DNA from: Dipteris shenzhenensis
Taxonomy: Eukaryota > Polypodiophyta > Polypodiopsida > Gleicheniales
Length of the DNA stretch: 64,000 bases
Direction: 5' to 3' (one strand)
Assembly (NCBI GenBank): GCA_047967505.1
Contig: CM106540.1
Positions within the stretch are counted from its first letter, which is position 1. The number at the start of each line of letters is the position of its first letter. The notes under the pieces are model-generated. The model saw only the letters and a program-made list of their open reading frames with translations, made no database searches and had not been told where the DNA came from. Shown piece by piece: positions 1 through 10,959 of this stretch. Both the position numbers and the translations under genes were made by a program.

Positions 1-1513
1 AAGGCAATTCAAATTTTTTCGAGTTTTTCTTTGCTGGTGAAGTCACAAACATAGCGATGGCGAGCACGAGCACGGCGATGGCGATGTGTGAGGAACCACA
101 GAGACTAGAGATGGCATGTGATGCGGTGACGAAGAAGAGCAGGGTGACAATGGGATTATTGAACAAAGGTGATGCGCAAGAGGTATATGGCGAGGCTCTT
201 ACTGCTATTGGTAGGAGTTCGTTGACGACGGGTCACTCCTAATGCTCCAGTTCCACTAACCGATGCCAATGCCTGTCTACAGCCTCATTGGCACATCCCA
301 TTTCTCAAAATGGAGCAATTTTGGTGGTACTACTGCAGTGCCCACGTTGATCGCCAGATCCACCCCCTGTACATGCCAATGGAATGACGATGGACTAGGG
401 TGGAATTTTGCGAGCTCCAACAACGGGACCCTAATATGTTGTACAATTTTCCTAAGTACAACATCCCAAAAGAAATGACTTAGGAGGGATTTTGCTTTCA
501 CCTCCAATCATTCAACAACATGTATAGCTCAGTACCCGATCCAACCATTGTAGCAGCGGTCCATTTCAACCGCCTCATCCTCTTACTCCTCCGTGACCTC
601 CCCGTCCACAATTGCCCCATCGACGACCACCTCCACAATCTGACCAATCAAATGGTCTACAAGCCCGACATCGGTCCCATGCAGTTTCAAGACCTCCGCC
701 TCTACCTGCGCGTCCGTAATCTCCATGACCACCACATCCGCACGTTATGAGGACATGCACACCACCCACTTTTGAAAGTTTTGCTCGTGCCTAACTCAGC
801 TCACTCCATGCGAGCTGGACCGTTACGCAATCCTCCAAACCATCCTCTCCACACAACTCCTCTAGCGCGGCTGATCCGAGGGCGGCTCAACAATAGGAAG
901 GGGGACATGTTAACACCCACGGAGTACAGGCTAGACGATGATGTATATGACCGCCTATGCCAAGTTGGGCTACCAGGTGCATGTGCCACCGCTCCTCCCC
1001 CCTCATCCCATTGAATTATTATGATCTTGGCTTTGATGACCGAGAAATTCTCCCATGACAACTATCTAATTGCACGTCATGGCTAGATGATTATGTATAT
1101 GACTGCCTATGCTAGGCTGGGCTACCAGCAAAATCCAGCAGTGATAGGCACCTAGAGTCACACAAACAAACATAAGAAATGAAGGGGAAAAGAGTGGTAG
1201 GGTGGCAAGTCTAGCTATTTAAAGGCCTTAAGGGTAGAGAAACAATTCACCCCACCCAGGAAAATCCCTCTCATACCCCCTTCCATGCTCTCCAAGCCCC
1301 CTTCCACCCCTGTGATGAATCTTTTGTTGCAACCTCGATGCCCCTTCATAATGTTGCCCAAGTCATGGGATCCATTGTTTGCCTTGGTTCTCCATCTTGC
1401 AACACTCCACCAGCCATAGCCATGACCAAGAGAGTTGCAAGATGGGGAGCCAAGGGAAATGGGTCTTAAGGGGCGATCACAAAATGGATTACAGGTCTGT
1501 CGCATTTGATCTC
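1..1513. other. No gene supported
   Basis: Only short overlapping open frames on both strands, none longer than about 100 codons and none resembling a known family. I see no splice-consistent coding series. Probably decayed repeat or intergenic DNA. Confidence 0.5.
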
Positions 1514-1788
1514 CATTTGATCCCGTTCTCAGCTACAAATGTTCGTCATCATTATTTGGTCATACACTAGGAGAAAAGTCAACTTGGTGATGAGCCTCTT
1601 GTAATTGAGCACAACCTTCAGCATTGGGGAAGGAGAACTCAACTTAATGATAAGCTCTAACACACTGAGAGCATGCGTCAGTGTGCTAGAGCTCACCACC
1701 AGATTGAGTTCCCTATCCTCTATCAAAGGTTTTCCGTCACATTTGATCCCGTTCTCAGCTACGAATGTCCATCGCATCATTGTTTCGT
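1514..1788. repeat. Direct repeat pair (about 48 bp) around a palindrome
   Basis: The stretch at 1514-1561 recurs at 1740-1788 in the same orientation. Both share the core ATTTGATCCCGTTCTCAGC and a diverged GTTCGTC/GTCCATCG tail. The inverted repeat at 1635-1711 lies between them, so the whole block looks like a small composite repeat. No coding potential is supported. Confidence 0.6.
1635..1711. repeat. Imperfect inverted repeat, 34-bp arms
   Basis: Left arm 1635-1668, right arm 1678-1711, spacer 9 bp. By eye 27 of 34 positions match when one arm is reverse-complemented, and all seven mismatches are transitions. In RNA, transition mismatches can become G:U or A:C pairs depending on strand, so one strand would fold better than the identity suggests. 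It could be a decayed foldback element or a small hairpin locus. Confidence 0.6.
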
Positions 1789-2015
1789 CAAGTGCTGGGA
1801 TACGGGTGCATAGCAAGGATAGCAAGGATATGGGGACTGCCTACTTTGGGTAAATTTTAATTTTTGTGTAGACGGTGTCATGCCAGTTCCTTTGTAAGTT
1901 TCACAATGTGGACCCATAATGTGTCCTTTGTAGGGGTAAGTTGGAACCTTCTCTCACCTCTTTTGGTCATGTCTAGTGGTAAGGAGGGTACGGGTGACAT
2001 TGTAGGCTAGTGCAA

Positions 2016-2033
2016 GGCTATGGAATAGTTAAG
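2016..2033. repeat. Left target-site duplication of the LINE
   Basis: GGCTATGGAATAGTTAAG here matches GGCCATGGAATAGTTTAG at 7140-7157 at 16 of 18 positions. The right copy directly follows a run of nine A. This is the expected footprint of target-primed reverse transcription and fixes the 5' end of the element at about 2034. Confidence 0.8.
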
Positions 2034-2140
2034 GGAAACCAATGATTTTAAGTAAACTCACCACATGGTAGCTCTGCGATGAAAGAAGAGATCCACGATG
2101 GAACTCCAGTGAGCTCCACTTAGCTTCAGTTATCTCTGCG

Positions 2141-3402
2141 ATGTCTGCTGAGAGGAAACGGAATGGCGAAGCCAGAAAAGTCCAACTGGTAGATTCTATA
2201 GCCAGAAAGGTACAGAGGGTAGATGAGGCCGAAGAAGACGGAGGGATACCTAGCTCGTTTATTGAGACACTTAAGGCAGGTTTAGAAGGACAGGCAGCTG
2301 TCGAGCTCGCATGCTTGGAACATGATCTTCAGCGCATCAACGTCTGAACGAAGGAGTCCTTCCAAGCACCTAGCAGAACGCCTCGAAAAGTGGTCAAGCT
2401 GTGAGTGGACATTCGACCAGAGAGCTTGTGTCGGGAATACTCAAGGTTGGTGGATTGTGGCTGTTCCTTGGCCAGGTCTCAATGGAGGAGCTCCCCAAAT
2501 GGTTCGCAACTGCATATCAAGGCAATGTTTCTCTTGCTGATTACCGGTTCGTCGAACGCGGATTCTTCCAAGCCATAGTGCAAAATGCAACTGAACGGGA
2601 ATGGCTCATTTCCAGTTCTGTGGGATACAGAGGCAATCTTGTCTACTCTATCCCGTGGAGTGCCACCTTTACGCCAGAAGAGGTTCTTCAGCATGAGTGT
2701 CCCATCTGGGTACACTTCCCTGGTTTCAACGAGATCTTGGCTCCTGAGCTCCTCACCGTGGCCTCTAGTCTTGGTAGAGTCCTCTACCTCCCGCCCACCC
2801 AACCAAAAAGAGCTTCGTCCAAGGTATGCCTTCTGTGGGATAGAAGATAAACTCCCCCAGAAGCCCTAGAACTCGAGCTCCCCAATGGTTGGAACTTCTT
2901 CGTGGAAGTCTGGTTTGGTATATTTCCATACGCATGTTACTTTTGCAAGCGCAACAGTCACTTTGCATGTGACTGCCCAGAGAAGGATGGCGGAACCAAG
3001 CATGCAACTGGTGAATCTTCGCCAATGGAAGTTGCAGACAGAGAGGAACTTCCCCCCGAATAGGCAGGCTAGAAGGAGCAAGGAGTGGCCACTCAGAATG
3101 AAGCTAGCCCCAAGATCCAAGCTCTCCCGTGGGTGGAGAATGGCCATGCAGACAAAGCACAGGGTGAGGGGGTTGCCAACAAGGACCTACCGCAGAAAAA
3201 CTCAGAGAGATCTCCAGCTTCCAAACAAGAGAGCCCAGTTAAAGCCCAGTTAAAGGCAAGGAAAGAAGAAAGCCCGAGAATAGAGAAACGCAAGGACAGC
3301 CCAACTCTGAAACTTCAGCAAAGAAGACTGAGTCGCTTAAGAATGTTAAGAGCCGAGCTAGGAAGAACTCTTCCTTTGTCAACATTTATGCTCATTTGGT
3401 AG
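2141..3402 (+). pseudogene. LINE ORF1 (DUF4283-like plus CCHC zinc knuckle), broken
   Basis: In intact elements ORF1 encodes an RNA-binding protein that coats the LINE transcript. The N-terminal piece (from 2141) is in one frame. The DUF4283-like core (2401-2850) is in another and includes the family-typical segment around PIWVHFPGFNEILAPELL. A stop at 2848-2850 interrupts it, and a short piece in a third frame around 2845-2869 (DKLPQKP) bridges the gap. The zinc knuckle follows at about 2935-2976 as CYFCKRNSHFACDC, a perfect CX2CX4HX4C. A Lys/Ser-rich tail runs to 3402. It cannot be translated in one piece. A second, diverged copy of this ORF type lies on - at 57.9-58.6 kb. Confidence 0.75.
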
Positions 3403-3429
3403 TCTAAATGGACCAGTCCAATTCTGATA

Positions 3430-4060
3430 ATGGTTGACCAATCTGATAGGCCTCAACTAGCCTTCCTCTCTTGGAATATCAGGGGGGCGTGCACGAATGG
3501 AAGCAACAAGCTCTAAGGGGGCTGGTTCGTAGACACAAGCCAACTGCAATGGCGATTTAAGAACTAAAGGTAGGTCTTAGGAGAGTGGATGGACTACAAG
3601 TTCTCGGGTATCACTATCTAAGCAATTGCCCAGCAGTGGGAAAAGGAGGCACCGCACTACTAGTTAGTGAAGAACTTAGCATGCATGCCGAGTTCAAAGA
3701 CCCATGAGGCAAGTTCTTGATGGTGGAGATACGTTACCAAAATGTAGATTTCGTTTTGGCCTCAGTATACGCGCCCAACACCTCTCCGTTGCAAACCTTG
3801 ATGCGAGAACGTCTGACGGAGGCCATTGCTGACAAACAGGTTATCCTAATGGGGGAGGATTGGAATAGCACCACAAGTGTGCTTGACATATCTCACCCGG
3901 CAAATGACATCTTGGTTCTAGAGAGACAGCAGGCTTGGCACTCACTGGAAGTGGCCTGTGATCTAGTAGAATGGACAAATTTTGACAACCTCAACTATGT
4001 GAGGACGTTCACTTGGCACAACAAGCAAGCAGGAAGGGCTTGGAGATCAGCTTGACTCTA
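3430..4060 (+). pseudogene. LINE ORF2 N-terminus, APE-like endonuclease, broken
   Basis: An exonuclease-endonuclease-phosphatase fold that nicks target DNA in intact elements. The segment opens with LAFLSWNIRGA, the typical start of plant LINE ORF2. It keeps the QELK-type Glu region (a stop stands where Gln is expected in AI*ELKV), then VDFVLASVYAPN, ILMGEDWNS (the GDWN motif with an inserted Glu) and TFTWHNKQAGRAW. Several stops (in NGSNKL*, AI*ELK and FKDP*GK) and frame changes break it. ORF2 continues without a gap into the linker and RT. Confidence 0.75.
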
Positions 4061-4689
4061 TAGGATTTATTTTTCCTTGGGCGGATGGTGGATCAAACCA
4101 ACTATCCAAGGTAAGGTTCTAACAGAAACGTTCATCTCTAACCATCTTTTGATTATGGTATACATGGACCTGCTAAACACGGAGCGCAAGTGTAGTGGCC
4201 CGATCCCTTTTAAATTCAACACCTCCCTCTTTGGATGGGATGTCTTCGATCGCATCTGCTCGAAGTGGGAGAGTGCCTCCTCTCTCAGAGATCACCCGGT
4301 ACAGAACTGGAAGGACTACATCAAGGCTACAGTTCAAGTAGCCAAGGCAATTGGTAGAAGCAGAGCCCGTAGTTGCAGGAGGATGGAAGCCAATGCAAGC
4401 TTGGCAAGGGAAGACAAAAGACAGAAAGAGTGCATTTTCGTAATTGAAGACAAAAATGGAAATCTCATCTTTGGAGAGAATATAGCAAGGGCATTTACTT
4501 GGGCTACCTTGCAAAAGTGGCTGGTAGCGAGAGCCTGAGACTCCGCCCAACTATGTACAAAGGATGTCTAACTTCCTTGCAGACATGCCTAGGAAGGTGC
4601 TGGAACACGAAGCAACTATGCTTTAGAGACCATTCTCTGAAGTAGAGGTAAGGTACACGGTCATGCAGATGCCTAAGGATAAAGCCTCC
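4061..4689 (+). pseudogene. LINE ORF2 linker between endonuclease and RT
   Basis: The open stretch 4077-4538 has the Trp- and Lys-rich composition of the region between APE and RT in plant LINEs (FGWDVFDRICSKWES, VQNWKDYIKATV). No catalytic motif is expected here. Frameshifts separate it from both neighbours. Confidence 0.55.
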
Positions 4690-5970
4690 TAAGGATAAAG
4701 CCCTAGGTCCGGATGGCATGCCTATGGAATTTCTACAAGAGTATTGGAACACATGCAAGGTGCAAGTGATGAACTTAATTGAGTGGTGCTGCAACACAGA
4801 AAAGCTCCCGAGCAATGTCAACACAGGGGTCATAAAGCTTATACCTAAGGGATGTAGGACAAAGCTCAGTCAATGGAGATCGCTTTCTCTCCTGAACACG
4901 ATTTACAAGATCATGGCTAAAGTAATGGCTAATAGAATAAAGTTCATTTTGGCCAGGTTGATACACTCTAAACAATTTGGGTTTGTCACAGGAAGGAACA
5001 TACATGAGGCAATCCTCAATGCCCTAATGGCCATGGACTTCGCTCTTAGCCAGGAACGGGAGAGTGGTGATGCTGAACTTGGATCTAGAGAAAGCCTATG
5101 ACAGAATTAGTTGGGACTTTATATCTCGCACTATGCAAGCTCTTGGCTTTGGCAGAGGATTCTGCAGGATTGTAGACATGCTTTTCTCAAACGCTTGGGC
5201 AAGGATATCCACTAATGGGTACCACTTTTAGAAATTTTTGCTCAAGAGATCCATAAGGCAGGGATGCCCTCTAACACCCCTAATGTTTGCTATTGTCACT
5301 GAACCCCTGCTGAATCAGATTGACAAGCATCTGAACAGTGGGCTCAATCAAAGGCTTAAGGATGCCTGACAACAATACAAGCTTTCTGGCAAGGAATGAG
5401 GTGAACATCTCCCGGTTCATGAAGGCCTTTGGGGAGTTTACTACCTTGTCTGACTCTAGAATTAATCAAGGGAAAATGACAGCTCTCTGGGTAGGGTGGG
5501 ATGGCCCCCCTGAATGGGTAGCAAACTTTGAATTTACTTGGATTCCCATGGGACAAATAATCAAGTACTTAGGCTACCCTCTTGGAGTTGGAGTTTCCCT
5601 CAAAAGCAAATTTGAATGGGCATTGCAGAAGATACAAGAAAAGATTGTCAAATGGCGTGGCAAAACAATTGCGCTGGTTGGCAGGATCACAATAGCCAAG
5701 CACGTGATGGAATCACTACCGGTGCACATTCTATCAATTCTGCCCTTTGCTAAGACTAACCTCAGGAAGGTTGATAAGATGATTATGGACTTCATTTGCG
5801 AGAAGAGATGGCATACTATTAAGTGGGAAATCTTGACAGAAGCCAAAGCCAATGGTGGTCTTGGGCTAGGCGTGATGAAGAGCAAAAATGACGGGCTTTG
5901 TGCCAAGTGGCTATTCCAACTGCCATTTGAGCAACCATGGGCAAAAATTGCAAGGCACATGATATACTAG
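4690..5970 (+). pseudogene. LINE ORF2 reverse transcriptase, catalytic box deleted
   Basis: RT blocks are recognisable in order: KDKALGPDGMPMEFL, TGVIKLIPKG, QWRSLSLLNTIYKI, FGFVTGRNIHEAI, LNLDLEKAYDRISWDF and RQGCPLTPLMFAIV. After the frame change near 5338 come KYLGYPLGV and WRGKTIALVGRI. Between MPDNNTSFLAR and the FGEFTTLSDSRIN segment the expected F/YADD active-site block is absent: the sequence passes from LAR to NEVNISRFMKAF with no Asp-Asp pair. The copy cannot encode a working polymerase. Confidence 0.8.
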
Positions 5971-6147
5971 AATGCACCTAGGGGAATCAGCACCCCGTGG
6001 TAGGATGTCATCCTCGCGGATAGCCCCATTAGGATACCTCAGTCGAATTTGCTGGCAAGGCTGGTAAAGATCTGAAAAAATAAGTCACAGGGATGCTACT
6101 GGAAGGGAACTAAGCCATTTGTTGTAGATGCTTCGCTTGGCAGGTCC

Positions 6148-7040
6148 TTGTGGCTGACAGACTGTCCCTATATCAGACCTGCCTCAGCCAATTCGCACCC
6201 TCGAATGGCAAAGCGGCTCGATCGGAAGGACCTAAGGACTTTCAACCAAGCCTGGGATCCAAGGGGAAGGAAATGGATCGCGGCTGACATTATTGCACAT
6301 TGCTTTGGACTCAGCAACAGTGAGAGGAGGTTCCTGGAAGATGTTATTCAAAGAATCAAACCGGAATGGCCTACTTCCCAAATTTTTAGGAATGACATAG
6401 GGTTCCGAGGGATGCGCAGGAGAAATGGTAAACCTTCAAAAGAACTAGAGTAATGAATGATGGGGGAAGGTCGGTTTACCCTGCGCTGATGGCAGCTCAA
6501 TCTCAGTGGAAATTCCACACCCCTCGGGACAGACTTGACACTTGGGCCATGAGGTTCAGGAGGATCTGGAGATCCACCCCGTCTTTCAGGATCAACTATA
6601 TGCTCTGGAGGGTTCTCTTGGGGAAGCATCCTATGCATGCCAGGATAGCCAAATGGAACGCTAAGGTGCCCCCGACTTGCCCCTTTTGTAATCAGTGCAA
6701 GGAAACTCACATGCACTTGCTATGGGAATGCGCCTTCTCTAGGAGAATTTGGACAAACGTGGTGGCAAGGCTCAGGACTGCACAGATCCATAGCAGTATC
6801 CGATGGAAGGTAGCACTCTTAGGCGATCGGGGCAGTCTCAATGAGGTAGCATATGAAGTCTGGCAGATACCGAGGGGGATTGTTATCATTAACCTATGGA
6901 AATTTAGGAATGATGTGGCTTTCGCAAGACCTCACTATGGCAATGGACTCACTGTGACAATTTTGGAGGATGCCAAGAACACTTTGCTTTTTTTTTATAA
7001 AAAGAATGAGTCACTCAGAATAGTAGGAAAGCTACTCTAG
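6148..7040 (+). pseudogene. LINE ORF2 C-terminus with zf-RVT zinc-binding domain
   Basis: Two open pieces (6148-6453 and 6453-7040). The second carries FRINYMLWRVLLGKHPMHARI followed by CPFCNQCKETHMHLLWEC, the Cys/His cluster of the zf-RVT domain found downstream of RT in plant LINEs. The stop at 7038-7040 is followed by about 90 bases of 3' untranslated sequence and the A9 tail. A related + fragment of the same domain is at 43.5-43.8 kb. Confidence 0.75.
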
Positions 7041-7139
7041 CTTTACTGCAGAGTGCCCCTTGGATGGGTTGATATTTTACCTTTTTGTAATTACTTTATA
7101 AATCTTAATATGAGTTACTTTTCTCTCGCCAAAAAAAAA

Positions 7140-7157
7140 GGCCATGGAATAGTTTAG
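7140..7157. repeat. Right target-site duplication of the LINE
   Basis: GGCCATGGAATAGTTTAG directly after the A9 tail. Partner of 2016-2033. Confidence 0.8.
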
Positions 7158-7526
7158 TCTTCAAGGTTGATTTTGCCATTGACTAGGAGACATGATTAGA
7201 TTTCCCATATGTTCGGCAAATGTTTAGAGCACAAGTGTTGTACTTTGTTGAAACAAGTTTGTGGGGAGAAGAAATATAGGTGATTTTATCAATGATTAGA
7301 GTAGGTTTACGGAGCTATGCATTCCCTGTTGTAGGGAACTTTAGAGAGATGGCACCTCAGCCCATGATTCCGAGTGGGAGGGATGACTCCCTTTTTGGCC
7401 TGCCGCCGTGAGGTAGGTCTTAGTGAAAGAAGGAAAAATCGTCATTTTTCGATTTTCAAAAAATCATGAGTTATTTTATGATCCACTTACTATTTTCTTT
7501 TCTACAGATCCTCCATATTTTTATTA

Positions 7527-7530
<4 letters not shown>

Positions 7531-7565
<35 letters not shown>

Positions 7566-7600
7566 TCTCTCTCTCTCCCTCTCCCTCCTTCCCTCCCTCG

Positions 7601-7631
<31 letters not shown>

Positions 7632-7632
7632 A
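7531..7632. repeat. CT microsatellite, interrupted
   Basis: About 100 bases of CT/CCCT repeats with a CCTTCCCTCC interruption in the middle. Ser/Leu-rich open frames across it are composition artefacts. Confidence 0.95.
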
Positions 7633-7639
7633 CTTTCGA

Positions 7640-9260
7640 TTCATCATCTCTCCACCCTCTTTTCCCAGCTGCAAATCCAATTCGTCTTCTTTTGTGTATT
7701 TTAGATTTTGGGGAGGCTTTATGAATGATTTATTATCATTCACCTTGTTTTCTTAATATTTAAATATAGTTTAAAAGAAAATAGCATAGGGATATTTACC
7801 CAAAATCGAGCATTCTAGCTCTTAGAGCATTTAAAGAAATTTCCACCAAGAATCAACGACCCAAAAAGTATATACGAATTGTGATGATATTTCTATTTAG
7901 ATTTGGATTTCTTTAGGAAGACACACGCTTGAAATGTTGTTGAAGGAATGAAGAGATGTGATTGAAAGGCAAGCAAACGGACGTGGGTTGCATGTGTCAA
8001 AACATTCGAATGTGAGAGGAGTTATGAGACGCGTGTGTGATTAGGCAGCCGGCTCCTGTCTAATACGCGCCCCCAGCTTCCACAGAAACGACTGTTTCAG
8101 CGTTCCGACAAGAGAAACGGATCACGTCCGATTCTTAATAAAGAAACAGCGTATCTGCAGCGTCGGGAACTCCGGCAAGTCTGCAATCGGTATTTCCTGT
8201 GCATGACTGCTTCGTGACATGGAGTATCAAGTCGAATGTTCGACAGTCTCCTCGACGCCCAAAGCAATGAGCACTGAGGGAATTTGGAAAGGAGAAAGAA
8301 GAACCTACGGTTACCTACCCAAAAATGTTTATTGGAAGGTTTGGTCAAGATTGGATGGCATCATCAATCCTGCGTTCTTCCAGGTTCCTCAATCCGTCGG
8401 GCATCATACGCTGCAACGCTTATATTGTATGGACGATGCGATTCGGCCGCTCATCATAGGCGCAATCGCTGAAGTGTAAATTGCGAAAAGCAGGCGAGCC
8501 CAGGAGGGAAATTGGGCGTCGGGAGACTATTAAGCGTGCAGCACGGCGAGAGGAAGAGAAGGATCCCGATTGCATTACTCTACATAGCGCACTGGCAGCC
8601 AGCTACACCCCTATTGATATGAGAGCGCGACAGACAGCCTATTTGGCCCACTGGATTGTGACTAGAATGACACAAAGGCAAGAAGTGAGCCTGCCTGGGT
8701 GCCTGCGCCCGGTTAGCTTTCGCCTTTATCGCTGCCGCATGCATGCCTGCGAGAGGTGACTCGGGACGCGGGCGAGGTCGAGTGACTCGAGTGGCAGAAG
8801 AGTGTGCCACTTGGAAGTGCGGACTGCCTTAAGTAAAGCAGAACAGCAAGCTCCATGTCTTGTCTGCAGAGATGCATTCCCTTTTAGCTTGTTATTTGCT
8901 AGCTAGGAGTAGCGAGTCGCGACGGTGCGAGAGCCCCCTCAGCCGGGAGTTTGAAGGGAAAGCGGGAGTGTGATTGATAAATTCAGGATGCAGGCTGCGG
9001 TGTGGATGTACTTGCCTGGAGGTTTTCGTCCTGGCCATGGCCTAGGCTGGCGGCCTGGCGTGCGCAGTCTTGCTGGCTACTGCTTTACTGCGCACGCACC
9101 AGACCGGTCGTATGAAAAAGGATGAGGATTGAGGACTCTCGCTTGCTCCCTTCCTCGGGCGAATCTTCAGATTTAGAAGGCTAGAGGAGAGGAAAATCAA
9201 CAAACCCGCCTCTTCTCCGCTTGTGGAAGGATCCCTTAAATCAATCATCAAGAGAAGCGC
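7640..9260. other. Intergenic, upstream of the F-box gene
   Basis: No recognisable gene or element. Short open frames at 8097-8479 on both strands show no family resemblance. GC content rises towards 9.3 kb, as expected on approach to a GC-rich gene, so the promoter is probably in the last several hundred bases. I could not identify a convincing TATA box. Confidence 0.45.
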
Positions 9261-9264
9261 ATCA

Positions 9265-9335
9265 ATGATGGTGAAGAAGAAGAAGAGCAGCAGCAGCGCG
9301 GCTGCTAGGGCCTGCGTAGAGAGTTAGTGTTCTTC

Positions 9336-9375
<40 letters not shown>

Positions 9376-9702
9376 GTGTATTCGTGCATGTTTATCTTTT
9401 TCTTTTTGTTGGTTGTCTCCGTCGTCTTTTGTGGAAGTCCCTACTCCGACAAGCCCGGGTGATGGCTGGGTTTGTGCAGGTCGCGGCGGTGGTGCAGCTA
9501 CTGTGTAGAGGTCCATGGAGGTCACAAAATAGGTACAGGAGCGACTGCACGGCAGGGACTTTTGACCCAGACGCAAGGGGGGACGGAGGAGCCTGGAGGG
9601 TAGGGGGAGGGGGGTGGGAGAGACTCAGCAAAGCTGGAGCAAGCAGAGGACGCGACAGTTGCAACGCTGGAGTGGAGTAGCATCCTGCTCCGTTCCTTCT
9701 TG
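9265..9702 (+). promoter_or_regulatory. Probable 5' leader of the F-box gene, CT tract and two upstream ORFs
   Basis: A CT tract at 9339-9369 is the kind of pyrimidine-rich element common in plant core promoters and leaders. If transcription begins upstream of it, the leader holds two complete short ORFs ahead of the main start. The first is 20 codons at 9265-9327 (Lys/Ser/Ala-rich). The second is 72 codons at 9462-9680, stopping 22 bases before the main ATG. They could lower translation of the main frame. The transcription start is not visible, so assignment to the leader is inference. Confidence 0.4.
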
Positions 9703-10959
9703 ATGGAAGCGGGATTGTCCATCCTGGATCAGGAAGGGCAGGGGCAGGGGCAGGGGCAGCCGGGCCTCCACTCCTCCTCCAGCTTCCCTTTCGAGCAGGA
9801 AGACGAAGACGACGATAAAGTATGGATGGATGCTTGTCTGTGGAGTAGACTTTCCGAGAAGATCGTTGAGAGAGTGTTAGCTTGTCTTCCTCTCGCCAAC
9901 TTCTTCCGGATGCGCCTCGTTTGCAAGAGATGGTACAATCTCTTGTTTTCCGACAGCTTTCTTGAAATGTGCGCGAAGGTTTCTCCGCCACGGCCATGGT
10001 TCCTGCTCTTCAAGCCGGGAGACTGGTCGGAGGCCTTCGTGTTCGACCCCGGAGCCAAGTCTTGGTTCCGGATCAACCTCTCTTTCCTGCCACCTCGCAT
10101 TAGCGTGGTGGCCTGCGCGGGCGGACTGGTTTGCTGCATCTCCGAGGCCGCGGGCTGCAAGACCGTGTTCATCTGCAACCCGCTCACCCGGGCGTGCGTG
10201 CAGCTGCCTCCCACCCTTAAGGAACGCTTCGTGCCCACGGTGGGGCTCGTGGTGGACAGAGAGAGCAAGTCCTACCGCGTCATGGCGGCAGGCGACGACC
10301 TCATATCGCCGTTCGCAGTGAAGAACCTCACCACGGAACTCTACGATTCGAGCTGCCAGGCGTGGAGGATGACAGCCCCGCTGCCGCGCTTGTGCAATCT
10401 GGAGTCGGGAAAGACGACCTACGCCAACGGCTTCTTCTACTGCATGAACTACAGCCCCTTCAGCGTGCTGGCGTACGACACAGAGCAAGGGGTATGGAGC
10501 AAGATCCAAGCGCCGATGAGGAGGTTTCTGAGGACGCCGAATTTGGTGGAGTGCAGGGGGAGGCTGGTGCTGGTGGCGGCGGTGGAGAAGAACAAGCTGA
10601 ACGTGCCGAAGAGCATAAGGATATGGGGGCTACAGCAATCGGGAACAGGGTGGGTGGAGCTGGAGCGTATGCCACATAGCCTCTACGAGGAATTTATGCG
10701 AGCAGCAACATCATCGTCATCAGCAGCAGCAGCAGCAGCGGCGTCGGAGGAGAAGGCCTTCAGCTGCATTGCGCACGGCGACCTCATCCTCATCACGCTC
10801 TCCCACGCTCCGCACTTGCTCATCTACGATTTCTACCACAAGCTCTGGAGGTGGTCGCCCCGATGTCCTTTCCTGCATTCCCATTCCAATTCCCAATGCC
10901 AACAACAGGGCTTCCTCGCCTTCCCCTTCGAACCCAGGCTCGACGCTTCCGTCTACTGA
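9703..10959 (+). CDS. F-box/kelch-type protein, At5g15710-like
   Basis: A 418-residue single-exon protein predicted to be the substrate receptor of an SCF (SKP1-cullin-F-box) E3 ubiquitin ligase. The F-box is at about residues 45-90, with LWSRLSEKIVERVLACLP and FFRMRLVCKRWYNLL carrying the usual Leu-Pro and Cys-Lys-Arg-Trp positions that contact SKP1. The rest is a kelch/galactose-oxidase-like beta region: GGLVCC, VCNPLT-type (FICNPLTRACVQLP), ELYDSSCQAW, IRIWGL, and a C-terminal EPRLDASVY that closely resembles the end of Arabidopsis At5g15710 as I recall it. The family is usually about 400-450 residues, so it looks complete. The N-terminus is low complexity (GQ repeat, acidic stretch), and a Ser/Ala homopolymer run lies near residue 345. 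I chose the ATG at 9703, which is followed by the acidic leader and then the F-box. It is GC-rich compared with its surroundings and has no frame damage. The substrate cannot be predicted. Confidence 0.9.
   Translation: MEAGLSILDQEGQGQGQGQPGLHSSSSFPFEQEDEDDDKVWMDACLWSRLSEKIVERVLACLPLANFFRMRLVCKRWYNLLFSDSFLEMCAKVSPPRPWFLLFKPGDWSEAFVFDPGAKSWFRINLSFLPPRISVVACAGGLVCCISEAAGCKTVFICNPLTRACVQLPPTLKERFVPTVGLVVDRESKSYRVMAAGDDLISPFAVKNLTTELYDSSCQAWRMTAPLPRLCNLESGKTTYANGFFYCMNYSPFSVLAYDTEQGVWSKIQAPMRRFLRTPNLVECRGRLVLVAAVEKNKLNVPKSIRIWGLQQSGTGWVELERMPHSLYEEFMRAATSSSSAAAAAAASEEKAFSCIAHGDLILITLSHAPHLLIYDFYHKLWRWSPRCPFLHSHSNSQCQQQGFLAFPFEPRLDASVY

Larger units (their letters stand above)
2034..7139 (+). mobile_element. 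LINE (non-LTR) retrotransposon, apparently full length, inactive
   Basis: About 5.1 kb between target-site duplications, ending in A9 at 7131-7139. The order is that of plant L1-type LINEs: ORF1 with a DUF4283-like region and a CCHC knuckle, then ORF2 with an APE-type endonuclease, reverse transcriptase and a C-terminal zf-RVT domain. Both ORFs carry stops and frameshifts, and the RT active-site segment is missing. The two differences between the target duplications fit an insertion that is not recent. There is no visible 5' truncation, which is uncommon for LINE copies. Confidence 0.85.

Noticed and set aside
7466-7756. Ser/Leu-repeat frames across CT tracts (also at 9.3, 17.6, 18.4, 44.8 and 61.4 kb)
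   Set aside because: CT repeats translate as Ser-Leu in two frames and are open by composition. No flanking coding signal.
8097-8479. Overlapping frames on both strands upstream of the F-box gene
   Set aside because: Neither has a recognisable motif, splice support or codon-like composition. Probably chance.
10846-10870. Possible miR394 target site in the F-box gene
   Set aside because: Only about eight leading bases (GGAGGTGG) agree with the target motif as I remember it. The rest, including the part opposite the microRNA seed, does not match.
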